Shown: positions 1 to 8,675 of the stretch, in pieces
Numbering within the stretch: position 1 is the stretch's first letter
How the letters are laid out: each line of letters begins with the position of its first letter
DNA from: Sva-07 sp963717385
Lineage (GTDB): Bacteria > Actinomycetota > Acidimicrobiia > Acidimicrobiales > Ilumatobacteraceae
DNA length: 64,000 bases
NCBI GenBank assembly: GCA_963717385.1
Contig: CAVQWE010000002.1
Span: forward strand, 62,001 to 126,000
Direction of reading: 5' to 3'
Program-made: the position numbers and the translations under genes
The notes under the pieces: model-generated
Told to the model about the DNA's origin: nothing
Database searches by the model: none
Seen by the model: only the letters and a program-made list of their open reading frames with translations

Positions 1-165
1 CTCGTCGACGGCCTGGCGGGCACGGCGTGCGAAGCGATGCGACCCGGACGGGTTGGCATACAGCTCGGAGAGGTACGGCATCATCGCCTCGACCGCTTCG
101 ACGCGCATGGGCGTCGAGGCAGCGTGGTCGAGGTAGGTGATCGCCGGCTGAGTCACCCCGGTCAC
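1..165 (-). CDS. Cysteine desulfurase, N-terminal part (runs off left edge)
   Basis: The minus strand from a GTG at 165 encodes 55 residues before the window edge. They contain YLDHAASTPMR, then PYLSELYANPSG and SHRFARRAR. This is the signature N-terminus of NifS/IscS class V PLP-dependent cysteine desulfurases, which mobilise sulfur from cysteine for Fe-S clusters and tRNA thiolation. The catalytic Lys and Cys lie outside the window, so IscS and SufS types cannot be separated, although the N-terminus resembles the IscS/NifS type. A second GTG at 156 is an alternative start. The gene is divergent from the methyltransferase at 223, and a GTCAGAC-core palindrome lies between them. Confidence 0.85.
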   Translation of the reverse strand, partial: MTGVTQPAITYLDHAASTPMRVEAVEAMMPYLSELYANPSGSHRFARRARQAVDE

Positions 166-172
166 GCTACCG

Positions 173-203
173 ATTACATCGGGGGTCAGACCCGCGATGC
201 AAT
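173..203. repeat. GTCAGAC-core palindrome (family C)
   Basis: An imperfect 31-bp inverted repeat centred on GGGGTCAGACCC, with arms ATTACATC and GATGCAAT. It lies in the gap between the divergent desulfurase and methyltransferase genes. The same core recurs at 6399, 36385, 45681 and 48824. It could be a dispersed REP-like element or a regulatory site. Its recurrence next to unrelated genes favours a dispersed repeat. Confidence 0.55.
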
Positions 204-222
204 CGGCCGTAGCCTCGAAGCG

Positions 223-972
223 ATGCGGGGATACGACGAGCGCTCATACGGAGACGGGTTCGCCGACGTGTACGACGAGTGGTACGCCGACGTCACCGAT
301 GTCGCCGCCACGGTGACACGGATGGTGCAGCTCACGAGCCCCGCTGGTCGCCTGCTCGAACTCGGTGTCGGCACCGGACGCCTCGCCGTGCCCATGGCCG
401 AGGCCGGGCTCGTCGTCACCGGCATCGACAGCAGCGACGCGATGCTCGCCAAGCTCGCCGAGCGCGACGGCGAGCGGCGAGTTGATGCGATCCTCGGCGA
501 CATGATCGACGACCTCCCCGACGGGCCGTTCGAGTCGGTGCTCGTGGCATACAACACGATCTTCAATCTCCTCGTCGAGGGCGATCAGCAGCGCCTGTTC
601 CACGAGGTCGCTCGACGCCTCGAACCTGGTGGTGTGTTCGTCGTCGAGGCGTTCGTCCCTGATCTCCACCCCGACGGCAATTCGTCGATGGTCGACGTGC
701 GTTCGATGGCTGTCGATCATGTCGTGCTGTCGGTGTCGAGCCACCGTCACGGCGATCAGCGAGCCGAAGGGCAGTTCATCCAACTGTCCGAGTCGGGTGG
801 TGTTCGGCTGCGACCGTGGTCGATCCGGTGGGCAACACCGCCTCAGCTCGATGCGATGGCAACCGCAGCGGGGTTTCGACTCGCCGATCGATGGGCCGAC
901 ATGGCAGGCACTCCCTTCACCGACGACAGCACGCAGCACGTCACGGTCTACCGGCGGGTGGCGCCACGATGA
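223..972 (+). CDS. Class I SAM-dependent methyltransferase
   Basis: 249 aa from the ATG at 223, where the protein begins MRGYDERSYGDGFADVYDEWY. The open frame extends further upstream but runs into the divergent desulfurase start. Motif I is LLELGVGTGRLAVPMA (about residues 42-57), followed by the acidic GIDSSDAML loop, which together form the SAM-binding Rossmann fold of a Methyltransf_25/11-type enzyme. The substrate cannot be read from the sequence. The stop codon overlaps the ATG of the next gene (ATGA), so the two are probably translationally coupled. Confidence 0.8.
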   Translation: MRGYDERSYGDGFADVYDEWYADVTDVAATVTRMVQLTSPAGRLLELGVGTGRLAVPMAEAGLVVTGIDSSDAMLAKLAERDGERRVDAILGDMIDDLPDGPFESVLVAYNTIFNLLVEGDQQRLFHEVARRLEPGGVFVVEAFVPDLHPDGNSSMVDVRSMAVDHVVLSVSSHRHGDQRAEGQFIQLSESGGVRLRPWSIRWATPPQLDAMATAAGFRLADRWADMAGTPFTDDSTQHVTVYRRVAPR

Positions 973-1817
973 CGGCACCCAAGTTCGGGCTGGGCGTACC
1001 GAACGGTGGCGACTTCGCCGACCCGGCCCGTCTCGCCACCCTTGCAGCCGCCGCCGAGTCGGCCGGCTGGGACGGCTTCTTCCTGTGGGACCACGTCATC
1101 CGACGACAACCGTGGCAGCCGATGATCGACCCATGGGTCGCGCTCGCTGCCGTCGCCGGCACCACCGACCGGATCGTCATCGGCCCGATGGTCACACCGC
1201 TCGCACGGCGGCGCGTCTCGGTGGTCGCACGCCAGTCGGTGACCCTCGACCTGCTCAGCGGCGGGCGACTTCGCCTGGGAGTTGGCCTCGGTGCCCCCGA
1301 CGACGAGTTCACACGGTTCGGCGAGGACGCCGACCCGAAACGTCGGGCGCGGATCCTCGACGAATCGCTCGACGCGCTGCAGTTGCTGTGGACGGGGACG
1401 ACCGTGTCGTTCCGCGGCGAACACGTGGTGCTCGACGACGTCGAGTTCACGCCGACACCGGTGCACGGACGCATCCCGATCTGGGTGGCCGGTGGCTGGC
1501 CGGGCGGCGCACCGTTCCGTCGGGCAGCTCGCTTCGACGGTGTCTGGCCGGTGGCGAGGGCAGGCGGCTATCTCGGCGTCGACGACTTCATCGAGTGCGT
1601 CAACGCGGTCGACGACCTCCGTGCCGACAGCGGCCACGACGGGCCGTTCGACGCGTGCTTCATCGACCGCAGCCCAGCCGGCGGCAATGCCGAGACCTCC
1701 GACAAGCTGGGCCGGCTCGGCGCCGGAGGGATGACGTGGTGGATCGATTCGCTCGACGACCCCAGCATCGCATTCGAACAACACCTCGCCCGTGTGCACG
1801 CCGGCCCCCCGGCCTGA
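969..1817 (+). CDS. LLM-class flavin-dependent oxidoreductase
   Basis: 282 aa starting at the ATG that overlaps the upstream stop. The N-terminus FGLGVPNGGDFADPARLATLAAAAESAGWDG, the motif FFLWDHV, the segment ARQSVTLDLLSGGRLRLGVG and the stretch PIWVAGGWPGG are typical of the bacterial luciferase-like monooxygenase superfamily (F420- or FMN-dependent). At about 280 aa it has the length of single-domain LLM enzymes. Its substrate is unknown, and coupling to a methyltransferase suggests a shared small-molecule pathway. Longer upstream starts in this frame only overlap the methyltransferase. Confidence 0.85.
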   Translation: MTAPKFGLGVPNGGDFADPARLATLAAAAESAGWDGFFLWDHVIRRQPWQPMIDPWVALAAVAGTTDRIVIGPMVTPLARRRVSVVARQSVTLDLLSGGRLRLGVGLGAPDDEFTRFGEDADPKRRARILDESLDALQLLWTGTTVSFRGEHVVLDDVEFTPTPVHGRIPIWVAGGWPGGAPFRRAARFDGVWPVARAGGYLGVDDFIECVNAVDDLRADSGHDGPFDACFIDRSPAGGNAETSDKLGRLGAGGMTWWIDSLDDPSIAFEQHLARVHAGPPA

Positions 1818-1845
1818 TCGCCGCTCCACCCACGCCAGCGCGCGG

Positions 1846-2640
1846 TCAGAAGGAGTGGTAGCCGCCGTCGATCGTGATGACGTCACCGGTGTGATAGCTC
1901 GACGCCCGGCTCGCGAGATACACCGCCAACCCACCGAAGTCGTCGGCGGTGCCCCAGCGGCGCATCGGCACGCGAGGCAACACGTTGTCGACGAACTTGT
2001 CCCAACCGAACGCGCCAGCGGTCATGTCGGTCTCGATCCAGCCGGGCAACACCGAGTTGCAGCGGATGCCGTGGCGAGCGTGCTGCACGGCGATCGCCTT
2101 CATCATCGAGTTCACCCCGGCCTTCGAAGCGCCGTAGTGCTGCCCGGACTGTTGTCCGTAGAACGCCGATCCCGACGTGGTGAACACGATCGAGCCGCCG
2201 GCCTCATCACCGTCGCCGTGGCGCGACACCATGTGCTTGGCTGCCTCTCGGGCGGTGAAGAACGCTCCGTCGAGGTTGATCCGCATCACCCGACGCCACT
2301 CGTCGGACGTCATCCCCACGAAACTCGGCGCCTGGCCACCCACGCCAGCGTTGACGAAACACGAATCGACCCGCCCGAGCTCGCCGACGGTGTCGGACAT
2401 GGCCTGCTCGACCGCCGCTTCATCTCCGACGTCACACACGATCGACAGCAGCTCGACGTCGTGACGACCAAGCTGTTCGATCGCCACATCGTTCTTGTCC
2501 GGATTGGTCCCCCAGATGGCCACGTCGGCCCCGTGAGCGGCGAGCGCGTCAGCCATCCCGAGGCCGATCCCACCGTTGCCGCCGGTGACGAGTGCAACGT
2601 GGCCGGTGAGGTCGAATGGGGATCCTTCGGGAAGCGTCAT
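1846..2640 (-). CDS. SDR family NAD(P)-dependent oxidoreductase
   Basis: 264 aa from the ATG at 2640 (MTLPEGSPFDLTGHVALVTG). It has the classical SDR features: TGGNGGIG cofactor loop, NAGVG motif, a Ser in IVFTTSGS, and the YGASK catalytic Tyr/Lys pair. The C-terminus has the common PGWIETDM and ITIDGGY segments, as in FabG-like 3-oxoacyl reductases or polyol dehydrogenases. The substrate is not determinable. It is divergent from dxs with about 60 bp between starts, so the promoters share that gap. I placed the start here because the fold begins directly after it. Confidence 0.85.
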   Translation of the reverse strand: MTLPEGSPFDLTGHVALVTGGNGGIGLGMADALAAHGADVAIWGTNPDKNDVAIEQLGRHDVELLSIVCDVGDEAAVEQAMSDTVGELGRVDSCFVNAGVGGQAPSFVGMTSDEWRRVMRINLDGAFFTAREAAKHMVSRHGDGDEAGGSIVFTTSGSAFYGQQSGQHYGASKAGVNSMMKAIAVQHARHGIRCNSVLPGWIETDMTAGAFGWDKFVDNVLPRVPMRRWGTADDFGGLAVYLASRASSYHTGDVITIDGGYHSF

Positions 2641-2700
2641 GGGGCCGACGGTAGGGCCCGTCATGCACTGGAGCAGCAGTGGAGATAGCGTCGAAGGTGC

Positions 2701-4644
2701 ATGTATCTGGAGCGAGTCCGCCAACCCGCCGACCTGCGGGATCTGTCGTACGACGAGCTGAACGATCTCGCCGGCGAGATCCGCGACTTCGTCGTGTCAG
2801 CGGTGTCGGACACCGGCGGCCATCTCGGCTCGAACCTGGGTGCTGTCGAACTCACGCTCGCCATGCATCGCGTGTTCGATTCGCCCACCGACGCGATCCT
2901 GTGGGACACCGGCCACCAGGCCTACATCCACAAGATCGTCACCGGCCGCCAGCAGCAGTTCGAGCAGCTCCGCCAGCAGGGCGGCCTGTCCGGCTATCCC
3001 AGTCGGGAGGAGTCGGAGCACGACTACATCGAGAACAGCCACGCATCCACGGTGCTGTCGTACGCATACGGGATGGCAGTCGCCCGAGACCTCGGAACCG
3101 ATCCGCACCGTCACATCGTTGCGGTCATCGGCGACGGCTCACTCACGGGCGGGATGGCCTACGAGGCGATCAACAACATCGGCCACGGCAACAAGCAGGT
3201 CATCATCGTCCTCAACGACAACGGCCGCTCCTACGCCCCCACGGTGTCGATGCTCTCGGCGAGCACGCAGGGTCGAGACGTCCAGGCGAACCATCCGGCC
3301 AACAGCCCGAGTGTCACCGACCGGGTCACCGGCAAGCTCTCGCACGCGCTCACCGACATCCGCACCAACCCGGTGTACGTGCGTCGCCAACGCCGCCTCG
3401 AGGAGTTCCTCGGGCACCTCCCAGTGGTCGGCCACCAAGCCGAGTCTGCAATGGACGCGTTCAAAGCGGGAGTGCGCGAGTTCCTGCAGCCGCCATCGTT
3501 CTTCGAGGCGCTCGGCGTTCGGTACGTCGGCCCGTTCGATGGCCACAACGTCGAAGAGATGGAACACGCGTTCCGCAACGCGATCGAACTGTCCGACGAA
3601 GGCCCGATCCTCGTGCACGTGCTCACGCAGAAGGGCCGGGGCTACTCCCCCGCCGAAGACGACGACGAGAAGCATCTCCACGACGCGCCCGTCTTCGATC
3701 CGATGGTGGGGCCTCCCAAGGCGGTGTCCACCGGCTACACCCAGGCGTTCGCTGACGCGCTCTTGAAAGAGGCCGAAGCCGATGAGCGGATCGTGGCGAT
3801 CACCGCTGCGATGCCGGGCCCGACCGGCCTCCTCCCGTTCCAGGAGCGCTACCCCGACCGCTTCTTCGACGTCGGCATCGCCGAGCAGCACGCAGTCACC
3901 GGCGCTGCGGGCATGGCGATGGGTGGCCTGCGACCGGTGGTGGCGATCTACTCGACCTTCCTCAACCGGGCGTGGGACCAAGTGGTCTACGACGTCGCGC
4001 TGCACCGTTTGCCCGTGATCTTCTGCCTCGACCGTGCCGGCATCACCGGTCCCGACGGTGCCAGCCACCATGGCGTGTACGACATGGCGCTGCTGTCGAA
4101 GGTGCCCGGAATGAGGGTGCTCGCGCCGTCGAGTGCGCAGGAACTCGCCCAGATGTTGCACGACGCGACCACGCTCGTCGACGCCGGCCCCATCGCGATC
4201 AGATACCCACGCGGCGCAGCTCGCCAGGTGCCCGAGCAGCAGGTCGGCTCCGGACTGTCGGCCCGCAAGGCCCGCGAAGGTGTCGGCACGTGCATCGTTG
4301 CCGTGGGCAAGATGCTCGAAACGGCTGAGAAGGCCGCCGCAGCGCTCGCTGAGGAAGGTGTCGAAGTCACGGTGTGGGACGCCCGGTGCTGTGCTCCGCT
4401 CGACCCCGCCATGATCGCCGACGCTGCCGCTCACGACCGGGTCATCACGATCGAAGACGGCGTGCGCGCCGGCGGGATCGGCATGTCGATCGCAGATGAA
4501 GTGTGCTCGGTCGACCAGTCGACCCACGTCGACGTGCTCGGCTTGCCCACCAAGTTCATCCCCCACGACCCGAAGTCCGAGGCGATCCTGTCGCGGTTCG
4601 GTCTCGACGTCGACAGCGTCGTTGCCCTCGTCCGCTCCGCCTGA
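2701..4644 (+). CDS. dxs: 1-deoxy-D-xylulose-5-phosphate synthase
   Basis: 647 aa, the usual DXS length. It condenses pyruvate and glyceraldehyde-3-phosphate with thiamine diphosphate, the first step of the non-mevalonate isoprenoid pathway in the cytosol. Visible features are the N-terminal GGHLGSNLGAVELTLA, the TPP-binding GDGSLTGGMAYEAINN motif, NDNGRSYAPTVS, the pyrimidine-domain segment FDVGIAEQHAVTGAAGMA, DRAGITGPDG, and a transketolase C-terminal domain. A pair of 33-bp palindromic repeats lies directly downstream. The start at 2701 places the conserved LSYDEL segment at the expected distance. Confidence 0.96.
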   Translation: MYLERVRQPADLRDLSYDELNDLAGEIRDFVVSAVSDTGGHLGSNLGAVELTLAMHRVFDSPTDAILWDTGHQAYIHKIVTGRQQQFEQLRQQGGLSGYPSREESEHDYIENSHASTVLSYAYGMAVARDLGTDPHRHIVAVIGDGSLTGGMAYEAINNIGHGNKQVIIVLNDNGRSYAPTVSMLSASTQGRDVQANHPANSPSVTDRVTGKLSHALTDIRTNPVYVRRQRRLEEFLGHLPVVGHQAESAMDAFKAGVREFLQPPSFFEALGVRYVGPFDGHNVEEMEHAFRNAIELSDEGPILVHVLTQKGRGYSPAEDDDEKHLHDAPVFDPMVGPPKAVSTGYTQAFADALLKEAEADERIVAITAAMPGPTGLLPFQERYPDRFFDVGIAEQHAVTGAAGMAMGGLRPVVAIYSTFLNRAWDQVVYDVALHRLPVIFCLDRAGITGPDGASHHGVYDMALLSKVPGMRVLAPSSAQELAQMLHDATTLVDAGPIAIRYPRGAARQVPEQQVGSGLSARKAREGVGTCIVAVGKMLETAEKAAAALAEEGVEVTVWDARCCAPLDPAMIADAAAHDRVITIEDGVRAGGIGMSIADEVCSVDQSTHVDVLGLPTKFIPHDPKSEAILSRFGLDVDSVVALVRSA

Positions 4645-4650
4645 CCATTC

Positions 4651-4717
4651 ATGGTTCCCCCCGCCCAGGTCTCGGGGAACCACCGTGGTTCCTGTTGACC
4701 CGGGCTCGGGGAACTAC
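4651..4717. repeat. Tandem pair of 33-bp GGTTCC palindromes (family A)
   Basis: Two 33-bp units, 4651-4683 and 4685-4717, are separated by one base. Each begins (A/G)TGGTTCC, has a CCC(A/G)GG(T/C)TC centre and ends GGAAC(C/T)AC, so each is an imperfect palindrome. They fill the gap between dxs and the crotonase gene. The same 33-bp unit recurs at 26391, 26425, 52891 and 54537. The paired arrangement with a fixed one-base spacer recurs at 26391-26457. Confidence 0.8.
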
Positions 4718-4747
4718 CGGGTTGGTTGCTCTCGTAGGGTTGGCGCC

Positions 4748-5587
4748 GTGAGTGATGTCGCACCTGCTGATCCGTACGCCGCCTACACGCACCTTCGCTT
4801 CGAACATCCGAGCGATGGGGTGTTGCTGATCACCCTCGACGATCCCGAACGTCTGAACGCAACCGGCGCCGACATGCACCTGCAGTTGTCGCGGGTGTTC
4901 CGCACGATCGACGACGACCCGAACGTGCGCGCCGTCGTGGTCACCGGGGCCGGGTCGGCGTTCTCGGCGGGCGGCGACCTCGACTGGATCGCCGAGCAGG
5001 TCGGCGACTACGCCCAGACCGTGCGGGTCATGCGCGAGGCGGGTGACATCGTGCGCACGATGATCGACTGCGACACGCCGATCGTGTCGGCGATCAACGG
5101 CGTCGCTGTCGGTGCCGGACTTGCGGTCGCGCTGATGGCCGATGTGAGCATCATCAACGAAGATGCACGTCTCACCGACGGCCACATCCGTCTCGGTGTC
5201 GCAGGCGGCGATCACGCCGTGGCGATCTGGCCGCTGCTGTGCGGCATGGCGAAAGCCAAGTACTACCTACTCACCGCCGATTTCCTCGACGGGCGCGAAG
5301 CCGAGCGAATCGGACTCGTCTCGAAAGCGGTACCTGCCGACGAGGTGATGTCGACGGCGATGGGCGTCGCCGAGAAACTCGCTGCCGGGCCGGTCGACGC
5401 CACACGGATGACCAAGCGGGCACTCAACCATTGGCTCCGCCAGGCCCTCCCGAACTTCGAGGCGTCGCTCGCCTACGAGATGCTCAACTTCCTCGGCCCC
5501 GACGCCGCCGAAGGCCTCGCTGCACTGCAACAGAAGCGGCGACCCGACTTCCAGCGCACTGACGACACCGACGGGGTTGCGCCGTGA
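4748..5587 (+). CDS. Enoyl-CoA hydratase/isomerase family protein
   Basis: 279 aa from a GTG at 4748. The frame is open further upstream but only through the repeat pair. It is a crotonase-fold protein: VLLITLDDPERLNATG, the first oxyanion-hole segment AGSAFSAGGDLDWI, the second segment SAINGVAVGAGLAVALMADVSI, and a C-terminal helix with MTKRALN. This fits acyl-CoA hydratases or isomerases of fatty acid or aromatic catabolism. The position normally holding a catalytic Glu reads DGHIRLGVAGGD, so the exact reaction is uncertain. The stop overlaps the GTG of the next gene. Confidence 0.85.
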   Translation: MSDVAPADPYAAYTHLRFEHPSDGVLLITLDDPERLNATGADMHLQLSRVFRTIDDDPNVRAVVVTGAGSAFSAGGDLDWIAEQVGDYAQTVRVMREAGDIVRTMIDCDTPIVSAINGVAVGAGLAVALMADVSIINEDARLTDGHIRLGVAGGDHAVAIWPLLCGMAKAKYYLLTADFLDGREAERIGLVSKAVPADEVMSTAMGVAEKLAAGPVDATRMTKRALNHWLRQALPNFEASLAYEMLNFLGPDAAEGLAALQQKRRPDFQRTDDTDGVAP

Positions 5588-6390
5588 ACGACTTCGACGA
5601 CCTCGACCTGTCGCACGATCTGGCCTTGGCGCTCGACGTCGCTGATGCCGTCGACGCGTTCACGTTGCCCCACTTCCACGAGGCCGACTTCACGATCGAC
5701 TGGAAGCAGAACCAGACCGAGGTCACCGAGATCGACCGGCGCGCCGAGTCGATGGTCGTCGACCACCTCGTTCGCGAGCGACCCGGTCACGGGGCGTTCG
5801 GCGAGGAGCACGGACTGTCTGGCGACACTCGCTCACCGTGGCGATGGGTGATCGACCCGATCGATGGCACGTCCGGGTTCGTCCGCGGCATCCCCATCTG
5901 GGCGACGCTGATCGCACTCACCCACGTCGAACGCGGTGCGGTCATGGGTGTGGTGTCAGCGCCCGCGCTGGGTCGTCGTTGGTGGGGCGGACTCGGCCTC
6001 GGTGCGTCGATGAGCGTGTTCGGCGACGAACGCCCGATCGTGGTGTCGATCGTCGACGACCTCGCCGAGGCCCAGGTGAGCATCACCCACAGCCGCGGCT
6101 GGGATGCGCTGGGGCTCACCGATGCACTCGTTGGTCTCCAGCGGCGAGCGCGTCGCTCTCGTGGCGTCGGTGACTTCTGGCAGCACATGCTCGTGGCCGA
6201 AGGGGCGATGGACGTCGCCGTCGATGCGGTCGGTGTGGCCGCATACGACATTGCTGCGGTCAAGCCGATCGTCGAGGCGGCCGGTGGGCGACTCACCGAC
6301 CGTTTCGGTGTGCCGTCACACGAACACGACACGGCGATCAGCACGAACCGCTTGCTGCACGACATCGTGATCGCTCAACTCGGCGGCTGA
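5584..6390 (+). CDS. Inositol monophosphatase family protein, probable histidinol-phosphatase (HisN type)
   Basis: 268 aa, starting at a GTG that overlaps the preceding stop (GTGA). Metal-binding motifs of the IMPase fold are present: GEEHG near residues 78-82, WVIDPIDGTSGFVRG, and a C-terminal AAYDIAAVKPIVEAAGG. The short loop after DPIDGT and the phrase GIPIWATLIAL resemble HisN-type histidinol-phosphatases, which hydrolyse L-histidinol phosphate in histidine synthesis. Inositol or fructose-1,6-bisphosphate remains possible as substrate. Coupling to a crotonase gene gives no clear pathway hint. Confidence 0.8.
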   Translation: MNDFDDLDLSHDLALALDVADAVDAFTLPHFHEADFTIDWKQNQTEVTEIDRRAESMVVDHLVRERPGHGAFGEEHGLSGDTRSPWRWVIDPIDGTSGFVRGIPIWATLIALTHVERGAVMGVVSAPALGRRWWGGLGLGASMSVFGDERPIVVSIVDDLAEAQVSITHSRGWDALGLTDALVGLQRRARRSRGVGDFWQHMLVAEGAMDVAVDAVGVAAYDIAAVKPIVEAAGGRLTDRFGVPSHEHDTAISTNRLLHDIVIAQLGG

Positions 6391-6398
6391 CCACGGTC

Positions 6399-6433
6399 GA
6401 CGTACCAGATGTGTCTGACACATCTCGTACGTC
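6399..6433. repeat. 35-bp near-perfect palindrome with GTCTGAC core (family C)
   Basis: A 17-bp arm reading GACGTACCAGATGTGTC is followed by T and its complement with a single mismatch. The core GTCTGAC is the reverse complement of the GTCAGAC core found elsewhere in the window, but the arms differ. It lies in the 59-bp gap between the phosphatase stop and the trans-sulfuration gene start. It could act as a transcript hairpin or an operator for the downstream gene. Confidence 0.7.
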
Positions 6434-6449
6434 GGTACCGTTGCCCGCC

Positions 6450-8582
6450 ATGTCGAGCCAGCGTCCGTCGCCGTACGAGAACCCGGCCGGGCCCGTCGTC
6501 GCGCCGGAGACCACGGCGATCACGGCGGGGCGCAGCGCCAGCGGTGCGTCGCTCGCGCCCGCGCTGTGGGCATCGAGCACCTGGGAGTCCGAGAGCCTCG
6601 ACGACGCGCACCGCCGTGCGACCGCAATGCGCCACGACGGCTTCTATTCGCGCTACTCGAACCCGACGGTGCGCTCGTTCGAAGAGGCAATGGCCGAACT
6701 CGAAGGCGCCGAGGAATCGCTGGCGTTCGCGTCCGGTATGGGGGCGATCGCATCCACCGTGTTCGCACTGTGTTCATCGGGCAACCACATCGTCGCCCAG
6801 CGTCAGCTCTATGCCGGCACCCTCGCCTTCCTGCAGGGGCCGTGCCGGCGGATGGGCATCGATGTCACCTACGTCGACGTGGCAACACCCGGCGCCTTCG
6901 CAGATGCTGTCGAGCCCGGCCGCACGATGCTCGTGCTCGCCGAGACCCCGTCGAATCCGCTGCTCGAGTTGGCCGACCTCGACGAGTTGGGGTCGATCAA
7001 GGGTCCGTTCACGGTGGTCGATTCCACGTTCGCCACACCTCTCGGCCAGCAACCGCTGGCTCACGGTGTCGACATCTCGTTGCACTCCGCCACCAAGGGC
7101 ATCGCCGGCCACAACGACGCAACGCTCGGCGTGATCTCGGGCGACGACGACCTGCTCGGCGAGATCTGGGCGTACTCGGTACTGCACGGGGCGACACCGT
7201 CGCCGTTCGATGCGCTCAATGCGTTCCGAGGGCTCCGCACGCTCGGCGTGCGCACACGTCAGCAGAACGAGACCGCCCGATCGTTGTCGATCACCCTCGC
7301 CGACCACCCAGAGGTGCGCGCCGTGCACTATCCGGGCCTCACGGAACACCCCCAACACGCCCTCGCTTCGAAGCAGCTGCGTCAGTACGGCACCGTGTTG
7401 TCGTTCGAGGTCGCCGATCGCGACACGGCGTCAGCGTTCCTCGGCCGGCTCCGCACCGCCCGAGTCGCCACCTCGCTCGGCGGACCGGAAACGATCGTGT
7501 GTCACCCATCGACCTCGACGCACGCAAGCCTCACGGCCGACGAGAAACTGAACGCAGGGGTGAGCGAAGGTCTGCTGCGCGTCTCGATCGGCCTCGAGGA
7601 TCCTGCTGATATCGTGGCCGACTTCGAGCAGGCGCTCGAGACCCGACCTGATCGTCACTCGGAGATCGGCAGCGGCGACGGGCCGAAACTGAACCATTCG
7701 TCGACGACCGCGTCGATGTCGGCGTCGGCACCATTCCACTCGTACGAGCGGACCTGCGACCGACTGCGACGGCCGAGGCGTGACCGGAACAGCTCGAACC
7801 GGGTGATGCCGCGCAGCGTGACGGTGGATGAGGCATCGTGGTCACCGAGTCGTGACCGTCGAGCCGTCGTCGAGTTCGATGACGACTCGGACCGGCCCGT
7901 CGATCTCGGCGAACGTCGCCAGGTCGATGATTACGTTGGAACGCGGTCCGGGCGTGCCGAGCATGTGGCGGATGTCGTGTTCGTGACTGTGACAGTCGAT
8001 CGGTGGCCGGTACTGACCGATCTGTTCGAGGAGCTCGGCGAAGGCAGGCGCTGCTCTTCCCACCGATGCAGGAGTACGTCGACGCTGAACGCCCGATTCC
8101 GCTCGACCTGCGCGGCGGTCCACGCTTCACCGGGCGCGCCGTCCATGCGCCCTGCGGCGGCGTCGTCAGGGATGCCCGAGACGTGCGACAGGACATCACG
8201 TGCGGTCCACCCAGGGGTGCACGGCACGGTGCTCGCCCATGCCGGTTCATCGAGCGATCGGGCCAGATCGATGAACGACTCGACGGCGAACAGGTACTGC
8301 TCGGCGATACCGCCGGGGTGTGACATCTCGGCATGCTCGCACATGATTCGATGGCCGCTGCGTGCGCGACACTCTGGTGATGGACATCGATGCCTCCGCG
8401 GCCCCCACGATCACCCGTCACGACGATCGCAACCGCTACGAACTCGTGGTCGATGCAGAAGTGGTTGCGTTCGCCAACTTCTCGCCGGGCACCGACATGA
8501 TCACGATTCCGTACATCGAGACCGATCCGAGTCATCGTGGCAACGGGTACTCGTCGGCGTTGATGAACGGGGTCATCGATGA
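6450..8582 (+). CDS. Trans-sulfuration PLP enzyme (cystathionine gamma-synthase-like) with abnormal run-on C-terminus
   Basis: The ATG at 6450 starts MSSQRPSPYENPAGP. A GTG at 6411 lies inside the palindrome and is rejected. The first ~400 residues are a typical Cys/Met-metabolism PLP enzyme: YSRYSNPTVRSFEEAMAELE, FASGMGAI, AETPSNPLL, the PLP lysine in SLHSATKGIAGHND, and a C-terminal VSIGLEDPADIVADFEQAL. Family members end about here (near 7640). This frame has no stop until 8582 and runs antisense through the damaged gene at 7655-8344, adding roughly 300 unrelated residues. The natural stop was probably lost by an indel or rearrangement. It likely makes or breaks cystathionine-type thioethers. 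Confidence 0.75.
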   Translation: MSSQRPSPYENPAGPVVAPETTAITAGRSASGASLAPALWASSTWESESLDDAHRRATAMRHDGFYSRYSNPTVRSFEEAMAELEGAEESLAFASGMGAIASTVFALCSSGNHIVAQRQLYAGTLAFLQGPCRRMGIDVTYVDVATPGAFADAVEPGRTMLVLAETPSNPLLELADLDELGSIKGPFTVVDSTFATPLGQQPLAHGVDISLHSATKGIAGHNDATLGVISGDDDLLGEIWAYSVLHGATPSPFDALNAFRGLRTLGVRTRQQNETARSLSITLADHPEVRAVHYPGLTEHPQHALASKQLRQYGTVLSFEVADRDTASAFLGRLRTARVATSLGGPETIVCHPSTSTHASLTADEKLNAGVSEGLLRVSIGLEDPADIVADFEQALETRPDRHSEIGSGDGPKLNHSSTTASMSASAPFHSYERTCDRLRRPRRDRNSSNRVMPRSVTVDEASWSPSRDRRAVVEFDDDSDRPVDLGERRQVDDYVGTRSGRAEHVADVVFVTVTVDRWPVLTDLFEELGEGRRCSSHRCRSTSTLNARFRSTCAAVHASPGAPSMRPAAASSGMPETCDRTSRAVHPGVHGTVLAHAGSSSDRARSMNDSTANRYCSAIPPGCDISACSHMIRWPLRARHSGDGHRCLRGPHDHPSRRSQPLRTRGRCRSGCVRQLLAGHRHDHDSVHRDRSESSWQRVLVGVDERGHR
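7655..8344 (-). pseudogene. Maleylpyruvate isomerase family (DinB-like, mycothiol-type) protein, frameshifted; cassette copy 1
   Basis: Read across three frames, the minus strand gives a full TIGR03083/TIGR03086-type protein. Frame 1 carries EQYLFAVESFIDLARSL, TPGWTARDVLSHVSGIPDD and GAPGEAWTAAQVERNRAF. After one missing base near 8058 a second frame gives APAFAELLEQIG and HEHDIRHMLGTPGPR. After a further change near 7846 the first frame resumes with TLRGITRFELFRSRLGRRS and ends at 7655. Starts at 8344 or 8326 are possible. The family includes mycothiol-dependent isomerases and unknown DinB-fold enzymes. Either a dead gene or two sequencing errors. Confidence 0.75.
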
Positions 8583-8673
8583 TCTGCGCTCACGCGACCT
8601 CCAGGTCCGAGCGACGTGTTCGGTGGCGCGTGCTCACCTGACCAAGCACGCCGCCGAGTTGTTGGTGAACTGA
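8380..8673 (+). CDS. Small GNAT family N-acetyltransferase (YjdJ/NATD1-like); cassette copy 1
   Basis: 97 aa from the ATG at 8380 (a GTG at 8362 is the alternative). It matches the short single-domain GNAT proteins of the YjdJ/Gtn type: RHDDRNRYELVVDAEVVAFANF, then PYIETDPSHRGNGYSSALMNGV as the acetyl-CoA binding loop, and an RSRDLQVRATCSVA strand. The acceptor is unknown. Its stop is two bases from the start of the DUF2277 gene. A diverged copy lies at 9685. Confidence 0.75.
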   Translation: MDIDASAAPTITRHDDRNRYELVVDAEVVAFANFSPGTDMITIPYIETDPSHRGNGYSSALMNGVIDDLRSRDLQVRATCSVARAHLTKHAAELLVN

Positions 8674-8675
8674 CC

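Noticed and set aside
3139..4683. Long minus-strand frame of 514 residues opposite dxs
   Set aside because: dxs is a clear full-length gene on the plus strand. The antisense frame has no family pattern and reflects GC bias.
6411..6449. GTG at 6411 as start of the trans-sulfuration enzyme
   Set aside because: It lies inside a 35-bp palindrome with no ribosome site. The ATG at 6450 fits the family N-terminus better.
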